A DNA stretch of 64,000 nucleotides, from positions 2,108,001-2,172,000 of the forward strand of contig WIUZ02000003.1 of assembly GCA_015956445.1 (NCBI GenBank), read 5' to 3'. The position numbers and the translations under genes were made by a program. Shown piece after piece: positions 1 to 11,045 of this stretch (position 1 is its first letter; each line of letters starts with the position of its first letter). Under the pieces are notes generated by a model. That model searched no databases and was not told the DNA's origin. It worked only from the letters and a program-made list of their open reading frames with translations. This DNA is from Thelephora terrestris (Eukaryota; Basidiomycota; Agaricomycetes; Thelephorales; Thelephoraceae).

Positions 1-162
1 GTAAATGAGTGACTGTCCACAGGACTAGATTACAGCAGGAATATATATATCCGTTGCAGAAGGGTGCCACTAGCCGAGATTCGCCGCAACAGTCCACAAA
101 TATTCACCTAAGTTTGAGTGCAAACTGTGTACATCCCACGGACAGTCACTCAATCTATCAGT

Positions 163-1190
163 GGCAGATTTTTTTAATAAAAAAAGAACTCAGTATGAAA
201 CCTTTACCCCAATTGTTGCCAGAGGAAACTAGGAGCCCTCGCTCAGTACCTATCGTCGGGGTGTGTCTCGCGGCGCTCAAGGTTGTCAAGTGTCACGCCT
301 GAGTCAAAATTCGTGCGTCATACATATATCAGGCTCAAGGAACGCGCTCCGAGTCAAAGCTTATTGTCCCCCTCACGGTGTGTAAGTGGATGTCCGTTAC
401 GATGGTCCTGGCCAGCCTATTCGGTACGTTCCGAGGCTTGGAGCTCGAAAACGCTCGCTGCCTTTCATTGCCGCTAGCCATGCAATCTGAGTTTCATCCC
501 CCCACCGCTCTTCACGGCGGACCTACGAAACATCAACGTGGTGCCGCGAGCCCTTTGATCATGGTGTGTATCCATGCTGGCTGACTTCCGTTCGGGTCCA
601 TTGTAGAGACCGTTTGCGCAGCGGGGTTGGACGTGAGGGTGGGAAAAACTTGACGAACAGGGAGCAGAAGGGGAAAGTCGCAATGTACCCACGTGCTCGG
701 GTTTACCGTAAATTTAATCCTCAGATTGGATTGAGGAGGCAGCAGAGTTTTGACGGGCCAGAGCCACATCCGCAGACCCCCCCATCGAGATCAGGATCGA
801 CCCGATAGTTGAAGCGTCGGCTGCGCAAAGTAAATGACGGTACTTGCCCGAGGCGTGCCATGAATAAATGGTAACAGAGCCTGCGCCGCAAACTCTGCAG
901 GGTCGGGCATTGATCTTAGCTGGTAGGCGGTTGTACAGCCGCTCGAGTTGTATGCGGCGAAGAGGCAGGTTACCTGGTCCCACCCTTTATACTAGTAGTA
1001 CACATCGGTCTTTATCCTGTCATCGGAAGCCGCGGATCTTCACAGATGTGGCGATTGCAAAAACCTGCCAAGGGTGGTTCGCTCAACCAAAACCCTTGTT
1101 CAAAAGAGCAATGGCCGTCTGCTGGGGGTGAGGTGTGCCTCTCGAAGTGTCCTTGCCCTGCGGTGTACCCTCTGAAACAAGTCAACCGCT
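163..1190 (-). repeat. Dispersed ~1 kb repeat, copy R1 (inverted)
   Basis: Read on the reverse strand, this stretch matches 30065-31115 and 37905-38820 along most of its length, including the A/T run near 170-190, the 'gaactcagtatga' block, the 'gtgtaagtggatgtcc' block and the 'ataaatggtaac' block. Part of it also matches 3845-4180. No open frame here is conserved among the copies, so I regard it as a non-coding repeat, not a gene. Its end near 1190 fades out and is approximate. It lies just 3' of DUF4246 copy 1, and the other copies lie just 3' of DUF4246 copy 2 and of both FunK1 genes. Confidence 0.7.
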
Positions 1191-1256
1191 TCACAATTTG
1201 GACATGAGCTATAACACAAGGCTTAATGGTAGCTTCAGATATACGGACACCCTCAA

Positions 1257-3416
1257 TCACCGCGGAGACACGCGACTAAGGTCCGGAATTTCAGCTCCGA
1301 GGGCGGGAGACCAGCAAGGAAAAAACGCACAGTCTGCATTACTTCCAGTTGTTCCGAAATAACCCGAATCACTTGCCCGAACAAACGCCGTTCTTTCCTC
1401 CATGATATCCAACCTATATGGCTCTGCCTCGGCTCTCGACATGGTCCCGTCGTCCCCGCGGGAGATGAACTCGATTAGTTCGACGGGAAGCCTACCAAGC
1501 CGTGACGAGTTACCGGCCTCCAACATCGCATCTCGAATGAATTCGCGCTGCTGGGGCGCGGTAGTGGTGGCAGAGGGGATGGTGGACGTCGGGTCCACCA
1601 GGAAGGCAACAAATATCTTGCGGCATCCAGGCTTTTTCCGGTCTTTGAGACGGAAAGGTTGGACTCGGTGTTGGTAGATATTCGGGAAGGCGACGCAACG
1701 ACCTTCAATGGTTTCGACACTTCCGAGTTCTTGCAAACTTCTGTCACGACTAGTTGCAACAGGCAATAGTCATTTCACTGACTTTTCCTACAATGACGCA
1801 AGGTGGGCTCACCGGTCGAAATCATAAAGAACGCGCATACAGTGGTTTTCATCTGGCCTGTAGTGTGCTGGTGCACATGTTGCCCTTCGGAACGCGAGTC
1901 GTGACGAGGTGATGTTTTCACAGTCATAATACTTTGCGGGGTCTCACAGTTGAGTCGTCATACCACGGTTGACGAACGGACTCACATATATGAAACTGGA
2001 AACAATCCGCTCATTCTTCATTCCTAGGATGCCCAAGTCAACCATCGCTGCAAAGTACATAGATCTTACAGTCCACAAACCTTCGACGTGCCAATTGCCA
2101 CCAGCATATTCTGGCTTCTCGGGGGTCAGCACGATGTTTACAAGCTTTATGATGCACTGTATGGTGGTCCCCTTCAGCGAGACCGTTGGCGTCTTCATGA
2201 CACCGAGATCACCGGTATAATTCTCCCTAGCGTCTGGTAGATTCAGGTTCAATTTAGAAAGGTGCGCATCCATGTCTATGTCCCCGTAACCTGCCGGGTT
2301 AGGCTCATCAACCCCTTGGAATACGCAGTCGGGCGAAGTATTCCCGGGTGTTAACTTGGTCCTGAAAGGGAGCAGGGGTCGACGCAAATCGGAGAGTACA
2401 CGTTCCCACAAAGGCACAGCACGTTCGAGCAGCTTAGGGACAACGGACTCCAGTGCGGCGTGCTTCTGTGGATGTATGTTGTTTATGTATGGGGAAGCGA
2501 GGGTGACAGAACCATCCTCCGCGACGGTAAAGTCCGAAGGGAGCCACTGGAATTTCTGCGAGACATGGGATTCATGACCCCCCGGAGGCCTCAACGTTTC
2601 GCATTTGCCGGTCCGTGGATCTTTGATGAGTGTACGGTTGTAGATAATGGGGTAGAGGTAAGGGTGGACGAGACTGAGGATCTGGTTGTTGGACCCGGGG
2701 TGCCAGTCTTTCTCCAGATCTGGAACGTTCTCGAGAGGAGAAACTGCGTTGACCAACTGGTTTCGGAGATCACCAGAGATCAGCGAGTCAGACCTCCAAA
2801 CGCGCTCGTAGGGTCCAGCCTGACAAAGTGATGTTTGGCGAAAGATACGCGGGGTAGGAACGAGACCTCACTTCTATCCCGGTGTTAGGATCTCGGATGG
2901 ACGCATACCCATGCAGCTCCTGGAACACATAGTCGATCTTCGGCCGAGGTCAGTCCCAAGCAACTCCGAAAACTTTCGAACCTCGTTACCATCTTCCACG
3001 TGAGCTGCCGGATGCGATACTCATTCTTTTGCTGATCTACGGCTTCTCGCATCCATTTCCGGACGAGGGAGGGATCCTTGATCTGTTCCCACCAGTTTGG
3101 TTTCTCCCGGATCGCATTCGAGAGAGCGCACATTCGCATTTCGACGACCTTACGATAGCACAGTGATTCAGTCAAACCAACAAGCCCCAGTGATGGAGGG
3201 GATCCTCACTGTTCTCGGGTGCTCCTTACCCTCCTTCCTGGAATAGAACCAGCTCAGATGAAATGGATGTATGTAGTGGCCGCCTGGGAAAGGGTCATAA
3301 TCTGCACCATCCACATATATGCTTGACCTGGCTATTGGGCAAGCCATATGAGGTCGGTGACGAAAGATTATCGATGAGTTGATTTTCGTACCCATCGGTT
3401 CGTTATAGCGAGACAT
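1257..3416 (-). CDS. DUF4246 family protein, tandem copy 1 (intact)
   Basis: I model eight exons: 3392-3416, 3210-3331, 2990-3148, 2872-2937, 2081-2819, 1986-2023, 1813-1931 and 1257-1749. Every intron is GT..AG and the exons sum to 1,761 nt, or 586 residues. The family is recognised from the N-terminal block (DPFPGGHY), the central block (PLENVPDLEKDWHPGSNNQ), the GGNWHVEG block near residue 370 and FPNIYQHRVQPFRL near residue 450. The function of DUF4246 is not established. The H-x-E pair followed about 80 residues later by H and R resembles the metal and co-substrate ligands of Fe(II)/2-oxoglutarate oxygenases; that is inference. The start is chosen because the 25-nt first exon joins in phase and is conserved in copies 2 and 3. 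No signal peptide or membrane segment is visible. Confidence 0.85.
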
Positions 3417-3479
3417 GGTCTCACTTTTGTTGCTCCTATTCCCGTCGCAACAGTTCGCGCGTAGTGGATCAAGCTTCAA

Positions 3480-3844
3480 GCTTCAAGGGAGGCCTGACTC
3501 GCGGGGTGCGGCGAATGAATCTGCCGGAACAGCGGCTCGCAAGGCCTTGTGCTTCAGGCCTGGAGGATGATATTGAGACTCCGACCTGCACTCCGCCATC
3601 GGACGCAATTTGGCGGCCGATCAACGTCGATTCCGGCTCACGTTCGAGCGTTGCGTCGACGTTGAGTACCTGAGTGGTCAGAAACCGCGCTCCATTACCG
3701 AATGGCTGCCCATCTTCAGTGTATATTAGCAAGGACTGGCAATCCGCATTGGCTACGCTTGCTCATGTGAACCTCATTTCGGTGGGAGATACCCCAGCCT
3801 GTTTTCCAGCGAGTACATACGTCGGATTAGATACACAAAGTTAT
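3480..3844. other. Upstream flank of DUF4246 copy 1, no gene seen
   Basis: The first 200 bases match 6450-6610 and are the shared upstream flank of copies 1 and 2. They hold a short direct repeat of 'aagcttc' near 3470-3485. I see no supported open frame and no clear TATA element. A promoter for copy 1 must lie here, but its elements cannot be read from sequence alone. Confidence 0.5.
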
Positions 3845-4180
3845 ATATCATATAGCCGGGGCGGCGCCCCAAATCATGCGGGGTCGGGCACTGGTATTAG
3901 CTGGTAGGGGGTCACACAGCCACTCGACTTGTATGCGGCGAAGAGGACATGGGAAGTAGGTTAGCCTCAGTTTCCACCCTGTGTATAATCCACGACGATC
4001 CCAATCCTGCAAAGGGAAGCCACAGGTTTTTCGTCGATGTGGCGAATGCAAAAGTCCTGCCAAGGGTGAGTCGCTCAACCAAAAACCTCATCCGCGAGAG
4101 CAATGACCGTCTGCTGAGGCCGAGGCCCGGGGCTGCCTCTCGATGACGTGCCGTGTACCCTTCGAACCATTTAACCACTT
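3845..4180 (-). repeat. Dispersed repeat, partial copy R4
   Basis: This segment aligns with 870-1190 of copy R1, sharing the blocks 'ggggtcgggcactg', 'gtatgcggcgaagagg' and 'gagcaatgaccgtctgctg'. Through R1 it also aligns with the reverse complement of the repeat following the FunK1 genes. It lies 3' of DUF4246 copy 2, in the same relative place as R1 to copy 1, so it was probably duplicated together with the gene. Confidence 0.65.
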
Positions 4181-4283
4181 CACAACCCGTGCGTGAGTCA
4201 AGTTACAAGTTTTGATGATAACATACTCCAGATATACAGACACCCTCAGTCACCACGAAGATACATGACTAAGGTCCGGAATT

Positions 4284-6404
4284 TCAGCTCAGGGCGGGGG
4301 ACCAGCAAGGAAAAAACGTACGATCTGATCCAGCTCCAGTCGTTCCGAAATACCCCGAATCACTTGCCCGAACGAAAGCCGTTCTTTCCTCCATAATATC
4401 TAGCCTATATGCCTCAGCCTCAGCTCTCGACATGGTCCCGTCGTTCCCGCCAGAGATGACTTCAACCAGTTGGACGAGGAGCCTACCCAACCCCGAGCTA
4501 TCTGCCTCAAACATCGCATCTCGAATCAAGTCGCGCTGCTGGGGTGCGATAGTAGTAGCGGAGGGGATGGTGTACGTAGGATCAACTAAGAAGGCAACAA
4601 AGATCTTGCGGAACCCAGGCTTCGTCGGGTCTTCGAGACGGAAAGGTTGGACGCGGTGTTGGTAAATGTTCGGGAAAGCGATGCAACGACCTTGGATGGT
4701 TTCAACACTCCCAAGTTCTTGCAAACTTCTCTCAGAACTAGTTGAGATAGGCAATAGTCATCTCAGTTGCGTTCCTACAACGACACGATCGAATGGGCTT
4801 ACCGATCGAAACCATAAAGGACATGCATACAGTGGCTGTCACCTGGTCTGTGGTGGTCTGGTGCACATGTTGCCCTTCGGAATCCGAGTCGTGACGAGGT
4901 GATGTTTTCACAGTCATAGTACTTTGCAGGGTCTCACCATTGAGCCGCAATGCCATGGTTGGTGAACGGACTTACATATATAAAACTGGAAACAATCCGT
5001 TCGTTATCCATTCCTGGGTTGCCCAATTCAGCCGTTGCGGCCAAAATACATGGATTTTACAGCCCACAGACCTTCGACGTGCCAATTGCCACCAGCATAT
5101 TCCGGCTTCTCGGGGGTGAGCACGATATTCACAAGCTTTATTATGCACTGTATGGTGGTCCCCTTCAGCGAGACCGTTGGCGTCTTCATGACACCGAGAT
5201 CACCGGTATACCCCTCCCTAGCGTCTGGTAGATTCAAGTTCACTTCCGAGAGCCGCGCATCCATGTCTACATCCTCCTCGTAATCTTCCGGGTCAGGCTC
5301 ACCAACCCCTTGGAATACACATTCGGGTGAAGAATTCACGGGTGTTGACTTGGTCCTGAAAGGGAGCAGGGGTCGACGCAAATCGGAGAGTACACGTTCT
5401 CACAAAGGCACAGCACGTTCGAGCAGCTTAGGGACAACGGACTCCAGTGCGGCGTGCTTCTGTGGATGTATGTTGTTTATGTATGGGGAAGCGAGAGTGA
5501 CAGAACCGTCCTCCGCGACGGTAAAGTCCGAAGGGAGCCACTGGAATTTCTGCGAGACATGGGATCCACGACCCCCCGGAGGTCTCAACGTTTCGCATTT
5601 GCCGGTCCGTGGACCTTTGGCGAATGTGCGATCGTAGATGATGGGATAGAGGTACGGGTGGACGAGACTGAGGATCTGGTTGTTGGATCCGGGGTGCCAG
5701 TCTTTCTCCAGATCTGGAACGTTCTCGAGAGGAGAAACTGCGTTGATCAACTGGTTTCGCAAATCACCAGAGATCAGCGAGTCAGACCTCCAGATGCGCT
5801 CGTAGGGTCCGGCCTGACAATGTGATGTTTGTCAAACGATCCACGGGACAGGATAAAAAGCTCACTTCTATTCCAGCATTAGGATCTCGGAGAGACGCAT
5901 ACCCATGCAGCTCTTGGAACACGTAGTTAACCTTCGAACGAGGTCAATCCCGTGCAACGCCGAAAACTATTCGACCTCGTTACCATCTTCCACCTGAGCT
6001 GCCGGATGCGATACTCGTTCCTTTGCTGATCTACGGCTTCTCGCATCCATTTCCGGACGAGGACGGGATCCTTGATCTGTTCCCACCAGTTTGGTTTCTC
6101 TCGAATCGCATTTGAGAGAGCGCACATCCGCATTTCGATGACCTTACGATAGCGCAGTTATCCGGTCAAACCAAAGAGCCTCAGTGACGGAGAGGATCCT
6201 CACCGTTCTCGGGTGCTCCTTGCCCTCTTTCCTGAAATAGAACTGGCCCTGGTGGAATGGATGTATGTAGTGGCCGTCCGGGAAAGGATCATACTCAGCA
6301 CCATCCAGATACGCACTGGACCTGGCTATTGGGCAAGCCTTGAGGTCGACGACAAGATACTATCGAAGGATTTTCGTACCAATCGGTGCGTTACGGCGAA
6401 ACAT
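4284..6404 (-). pseudogene. DUF4246 family, tandem copy 2 (nonsense codon)
   Basis: The exon structure matches copy 1, including the short first exon ending near 6380 and the last exon starting at 4737. All splice sites that I checked are kept. The long central exon carries TGA on the minus strand at 5402-5400, where copies 1 and 3 read TGG (Trp), at about residue 262. This separates the N-terminal half from the HVEG and IYQHRVQPF blocks, so the predicted product lacks the putative active site. Apart from that codon the reading is open to the end, which suggests a young lesion, a read-through case or a sequencing error. I see no alternative splice that would remove the codon. Confidence 0.75.
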
Positions 6405-6609
6405 CTTCTCACTTTCGTAGCTCCTACCGTCGCAACAGTTCGCGCGTAGTGGATGAAAGGGGGTCTGACTCGCGGGGTGCGGTGGATGAATCTGAAAGAA
6501 CAGCGGCTTGCGAGGCCTTGTGCTTCAGGCCTTGAGGACGATATTGATACTCCGACCCGCACTCCGCCATCAAACGCAATCTGATCAACATCGATCCAAC
6601 GTCGATACG

Positions 6610-7340
6610 AGGTCCGGTCTACTATGTAGGAAAGGGACACGAGTAGCGTGATGAGAAAGGGTTGGGTAGAACCGAGCGCTAACTCGGTAGGACGCGGAAC
6701 AAGAAGGTGCCGCTCGGGAGGGCGGGACCCCAGTCCGCGATTTTCCGTCGCTACATCGTGTACGGACCAGTGTTGGACGGCTAATGGCGAAAACCCAAAG
6801 CTTACAGCCAGCGCTAAGCGATGCCACTGGTTATAGCCACAAGGCGAAATGGCTGCTGGCTTTCGGTCTTGCCCGGTTGCACCTCTGAACTTTGCCGAAC
6901 CAATGGGAACACCTGATGGGAAGGACGGTTTCGGCTTCTCGGAGGAAGGTACAAAGTAGAATTCCGGGTACTGATATCGCGCATCTCCCCTTGGCGGAGG
7001 CGTGAGAACGGAAACCCCCGAAAGCTACGGCCATATCGCGGCGATTTGTCGACATTTGGCACGGCCATTGGCATTGTGTCGCTAGCCATTGGCCGGCACA
7101 ACACTGGTACGGACAACCAATTGAAAATATATCACAATCACTATACTAATACAAAGGCTGACGGGCGGGCGGGTGGGAGACAAAATTTCGATGTACGACA
7201 GCAGGAGTTGACGAGAACGGCGAGACGAGTGTGGCGAGAAAAGGGCGAGATGTGGGAGTCGCGAATTGAGAGGGGTGATGCTAGTGACCCTCCCCTCTCC
7301 TCCGTCGGACGTTGGTGCCGATCGCTAGCTCACGTTCGCT
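6610..7340. other. Spacer between DUF4246 copies 2 and 3
   Basis: The spacer is about 0.7 kb, with no frame resembling known coding sequence and no match that I noticed elsewhere in the window. A G/A-rich stretch occupies 7150-7280. The open frames on the two strands overlap each other and start at non-ATG codons or weak contexts. I see nothing supportable in it. Confidence 0.4.
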
Positions 7341-7433
7341 AGCGACGTTGAGTACATGGGTGAGTGACTTATAAAGTTTAATGTTACAAGGTTCAACGAT
7401 AACTCCAGATATGCTTCAGATACACAGCCACGC

Positions 7434-9576
7434 TCAATCACCGCGAAGCAGTGGGACTAAGGTCCGGAATTTCAGCTCAGGGCAGGGGGGACCAGCGAGG
7501 GAAAAAAACGTACAGTTGGTTCCGAAATAACTCGAATCACTTGCCCGAACGAACGCCGTTCTTTCGTCCATGATCTCCAACCTATACGCCTCCGCCTCAG
7601 CTCTCGATAGTGTCCCGTCGTTCCCACTGGCGATGTCATCAATTAATTCAACGGGGAGCCTACCCAACCACGACGAGTTACCCGCCTCCAACATCGCATC
7701 TCGGATTATTTCGCGCTGCTGGGGCGCGATGATAGTAGCGGAGGGGATGGTGTATGTTGGGTCGACCAAGAAGGCAACAAAGATCTTGCGGAGCCCAGGC
7801 TTGGTCGGGTCTCTGAGACGGAAAGGTTGAACTTGGTGTTGGTAGATGTTAGGGAAGGCGACACAACGGCCTTGAATGGTTTCGACACTTCCAAGGTCTT
7901 GCAAACTTCTGTCAAAGCTATTTGGGATAGGCAATGATCATCCCAGTAAGGCTTCCTACAATGACAAGGCTGACTTACCGATCGAAATCATACAGGACAT
8001 GCATACAGTGACTGTCACCCGGACGGTGGTGTCCTGGTACACATGTTGCTCTTCGGAATGCGAGTCGCGACGTGGTTATGTTTTCGCAGTCGTAGTACTT
8101 TGTGGGGTCTCAGCCGCAATATCATGGTCGGTGAACGGACTCACATATATGAAACTAGAGACAATCCGTTCGTTCTCCATTCCTAGAATGACCAATTCAG
8201 CTGCTGCAGCCAAAATACACGGATTTCACAATCCACAGACCTTCGACGTGCCAATTTCCACCAGCATATTCTGGCTTCTCGGGGGTGAGCACGATATTCA
8301 CAAGTTTTATTATGCACTGTATGGTAGCCCCCTTCAGTGAGACCGTTGGTGTCTTCATGACACTGAGATCACCGGTATACCCATCCCTAGCGTCTGGTAG
8401 ATTCAAGTTCAATTTTGAAAGCCGCGCGTCCATCCCTAAATTCGCGCCCTCATCCTCCAGACGAGGCTCGCCAACTCCTTGGAATACACAATCGGGTAGA
8501 GGATTCCCAGGCGTTGGCTTGGTCCTGAAAGGGAGCAGGGGTCGACGCAAATCGGAGAGTACACGTTCCCACAAGGGCACAGCACGTTCGAGCAGCTTAG
8601 GGACAACGGACTCCAGTGCGGCGTGCTTCTGTGGATGTATGTTGTTTATGTATGGGGAAGCGAGAGTGACAGAACCATCCTCCGCGACGGTAAAGTCCGA
8701 AGGGAGCCACTGGAATTTCTGCGAGACATAGAATTCAAGAGCGCTCGGAGGTCTTAGCGCTTCGCATTTACCGGTCCGTGGATCTTCGATGAGTGTGCGG
8801 TTGTAGATAATGGGATAGAGGTAAGGGTGGACGAGACTGAGCACTTGATTTTCGGACCTGGGTTGCCAGTTCTTCTCCCCATCTGGAACGTTCTCGAGAG
8901 GAGAAACCGCGTTGACCAATTGGTTTCGGAGATCATCAGAGATCAGCGAGTCAGACCTCCAAATGCGCTCGTAGGGTCCGGCCTGACAATGTGATGTTTG
9001 GTAAAAGATACGCGGGGCAGGAACGAGACCTCACTTCTATCCCGGTGTTAGGATCTCGGATGGACGCATACCCATGCAGCTCCTGGAACACATAGTTGAC
9101 CTTCGAGCGAGGTCAGTCCCATACTACTCCCAAAAATATTGAACCTAGTTACCATCTTCAACGTGAGCTGCCGGATGCGATACTCGTTCTTTTGCTGATC
9201 TACGGCCTCTCTCATCCATTTCTTGACGAGGGAGCGATCCTTGATCTGTTCCCACCAGTTTGGTTTCTCCCGGATCGCATTCGAGAGAGCGCACATTCGC
9301 ATTTCGACGACCTTACGATAGCGCATTGATCCAGTCAAACGAATAAGCCTCAGTGATGAGGAGGAACCTTACCGTTCTCGGGTGCTCCTTGCCTTCCGAC
9401 CTGGAATAGTACCGGCCCTGATGAAATGGATGTATGTAGTGGCCATCCGGGAAAGGGTCGTACTCGAAACTAGTATTCAAGGATCTACTTGACCCGGCTA
9501 TAGAGCAAGCCTTGAGGTCGACGACGAAAGACTATCGGCGAATTCCCGTACCTCTCGATGGTTTATAGCGAGACAT
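7434..9576 (-). CDS. DUF4246 family protein, tandem copy 3 (intact)
   Basis: The gene has the same eight-exon layout as copy 1. The first exon starts at ATG 9576, and the last exon starts at 7917 and ends with the stop at 7434. The frame is open through every exon, including the Trp codon that is TGA in copy 2. The product is about 580 residues with the GGNWHVEG and FPNIYQHQVQPFRL blocks; note HQ where copies 1 and 2 have HR. The last ~25 residues differ completely from copy 1 because small indels shift the frame near the C terminus, after the conserved region. It is probably a functional paralog. Role and location are unknown beyond the family assignment. Confidence 0.83.
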
Positions 9577-9630
9577 GTATCCGCCTTTGTTGCTCCTAGT
9601 TATCGTCGCAACTGTGTGCGCGTGGTTAAT

Positions 9631-10548
9631 AAAATAGAGCGAGGCTTGGCTCGCACAGCGGCACGGATATCGTAGCTGTTGACGATCGACGACTCTGGAG
9701 AAGCACTGGCGACTTCCCTGCCAGTGTGGGGCTCCAGCCCGCCACAATAAATCAGGTGACTCTCTGTGGGCGTAGCGCCCCCCGGGGAGGCGGCTAACTA
9801 GCCTTCCGTAGCGTAGTCGAGGCATAGATTCATCCTTCATCCGAACCCGAGTTACCCCTGTTGAACCTTGATGTCTAGACTCTATCCTCCCGAGTCCCGT
9901 ATTACATAAGCTAGTAGACCAGTATGAGCTGTCGAGGTACTGTAATACTAAATATCAAACATGGGACGCCTACGAACTGGTCTCCTCCGCGTTTTTACCT
10001 CGACGTCCGAGTCGACTCGCCTCGCGTGACCCGGAACGCCAGATCTCTTCTTTTTTTAACTGGGACGCCCGATCTCACGTTGAGACTAGGCTCGAGTCTG
10101 AGATCTGAGGGTTAAGACTCTCCTCGTGTTTTGATCGAACTGGGCTTGGGCTCGAATGGGAACTGGTAGCCCTCCTTCGGCGCGCACAGTGTTCATTTGA
10201 GATTGATTACTGGTGAGAGGTCCTCTGGCCACTTTTCCGGCTCATCCTGTGTACAATGGGTCAGATAAACGGAAATGAGGCATGACATAGCCGTGCGTCT
10301 TTTCACTGTTGGAATTTCTTAGAGTCGACCCGCCGCGTGACATATATCTACTAGCGGCCGCCAAAAGGAATGCCCTCCTCAGCAGCTGAGGAGTTATAGG
10401 CGGAGACTCCTGTGCGGAACCGAAATTTGGCACAGACAGAGGTGCCAACCGTCCAAGCGGCGCTCAGCTCTCATCTCTATACGAGGATTCGGGCTTTCCT
10501 CACGGCGTGGCTCCCACACAGCTCTCCCAGCTATCACGACCCTCGACA
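9631..10548. other. Intergenic stretch, no gene seen
   Basis: This is the region upstream of DUF4246 copy 3 and before the NLR relic. Open frames are short, overlap on both strands and show no family resemblance. 'atgtctagac' and 'gtctaga'-type words occur, but no long repeat structure was found by eye. Confidence 0.4.
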
Positions 10549-11045
10549 ATGGCTTCAGCCTTCCAGGTGCCTGAGAAAGGACGCGATGGCTTTCTCTCGA
10601 CATTGAATTTGGACATTCAAATTCTGAATCATGCAAAGGATACCTGCGATCTTTCACCAGTGCAGGGTGCCTTGAACTCATCTAGTGCCTTCCTGACTAC
10701 GATTGGGGTAGGACCCTTCCTATTCTGCAGCGTCGAGTCCTCGACTGGGGGGCTGTAAGGGAGACCGTCAGATGAACTCAGTCCGTCAGTGCTAGAGGCA
10801 ATCGAACAGTTGATTGAGTGAGTCGGTTTAGGATCGTCGAGGTTTCCACTTACGAGGACACCAATCGCAGAACTGTGCCCGCGATCCGGAGAAAGACCGT
10901 CAAGAAAGGTTTAAATCAACATCATAGCAAACATAGCCTCCCGATCCATCCGCAAGAATGAAGATAATGATGAGATTGCTGGTTGGAAGCTGGACCTCGT
11001 CAGGGTCCTTCGTATCTTCGACGTGCATTCAGTTGATCCCGCTTG
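10549..11045 (+). pseudogene. Decayed NLR N-terminal domain (relic 1)
   Basis: Three pieces match the helical N-terminal domain that precedes NB-ARC in many Agaricomycete NLR-like proteins. The first, from ATG 10549, reads RDGFLSTLNLDIQILNHAKD. The second, near 10760-10825, reads GRPSDELSPSVLEAIEQL. The third, near 10955-11043, reads DNDEIAGWKLDLVRVLRIF. The same order of blocks is found in the NLR at 42.6-46.3 kb (GRPSD..VLEAVEKLTT) and in the second relic. A TAA lies between pieces 1 and 2, the block expected between them is missing, and a TGA ends the third piece. No NB-ARC or repeat domain follows. I read it as a truncated relic; a short stand-alone gene is less likely. Confidence 0.6.

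Larger units (their letters stand above)
880..9630 (-). repeat. Tandem array of three DUF4246 gene units
   Basis: Three direct repeats of about 2.7-3.2 kb each carry one minus-strand gene. The same block near the 3' end of the gene recurs near 1279, 4271 and 7459, giving steps of about 2,992 and 3,188 bp. Units 1 and 2 also share upstream flank (3480-3690 and 6450-6610) and downstream flank (887-1190 and 3868-4180). Unit 3 lacks the repeat-derived downstream flank. All eight exon junctions lie at matching places in the three units. 6610-7340 separates units 2 and 3 and has no feature I recognise. Confidence 0.85.
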
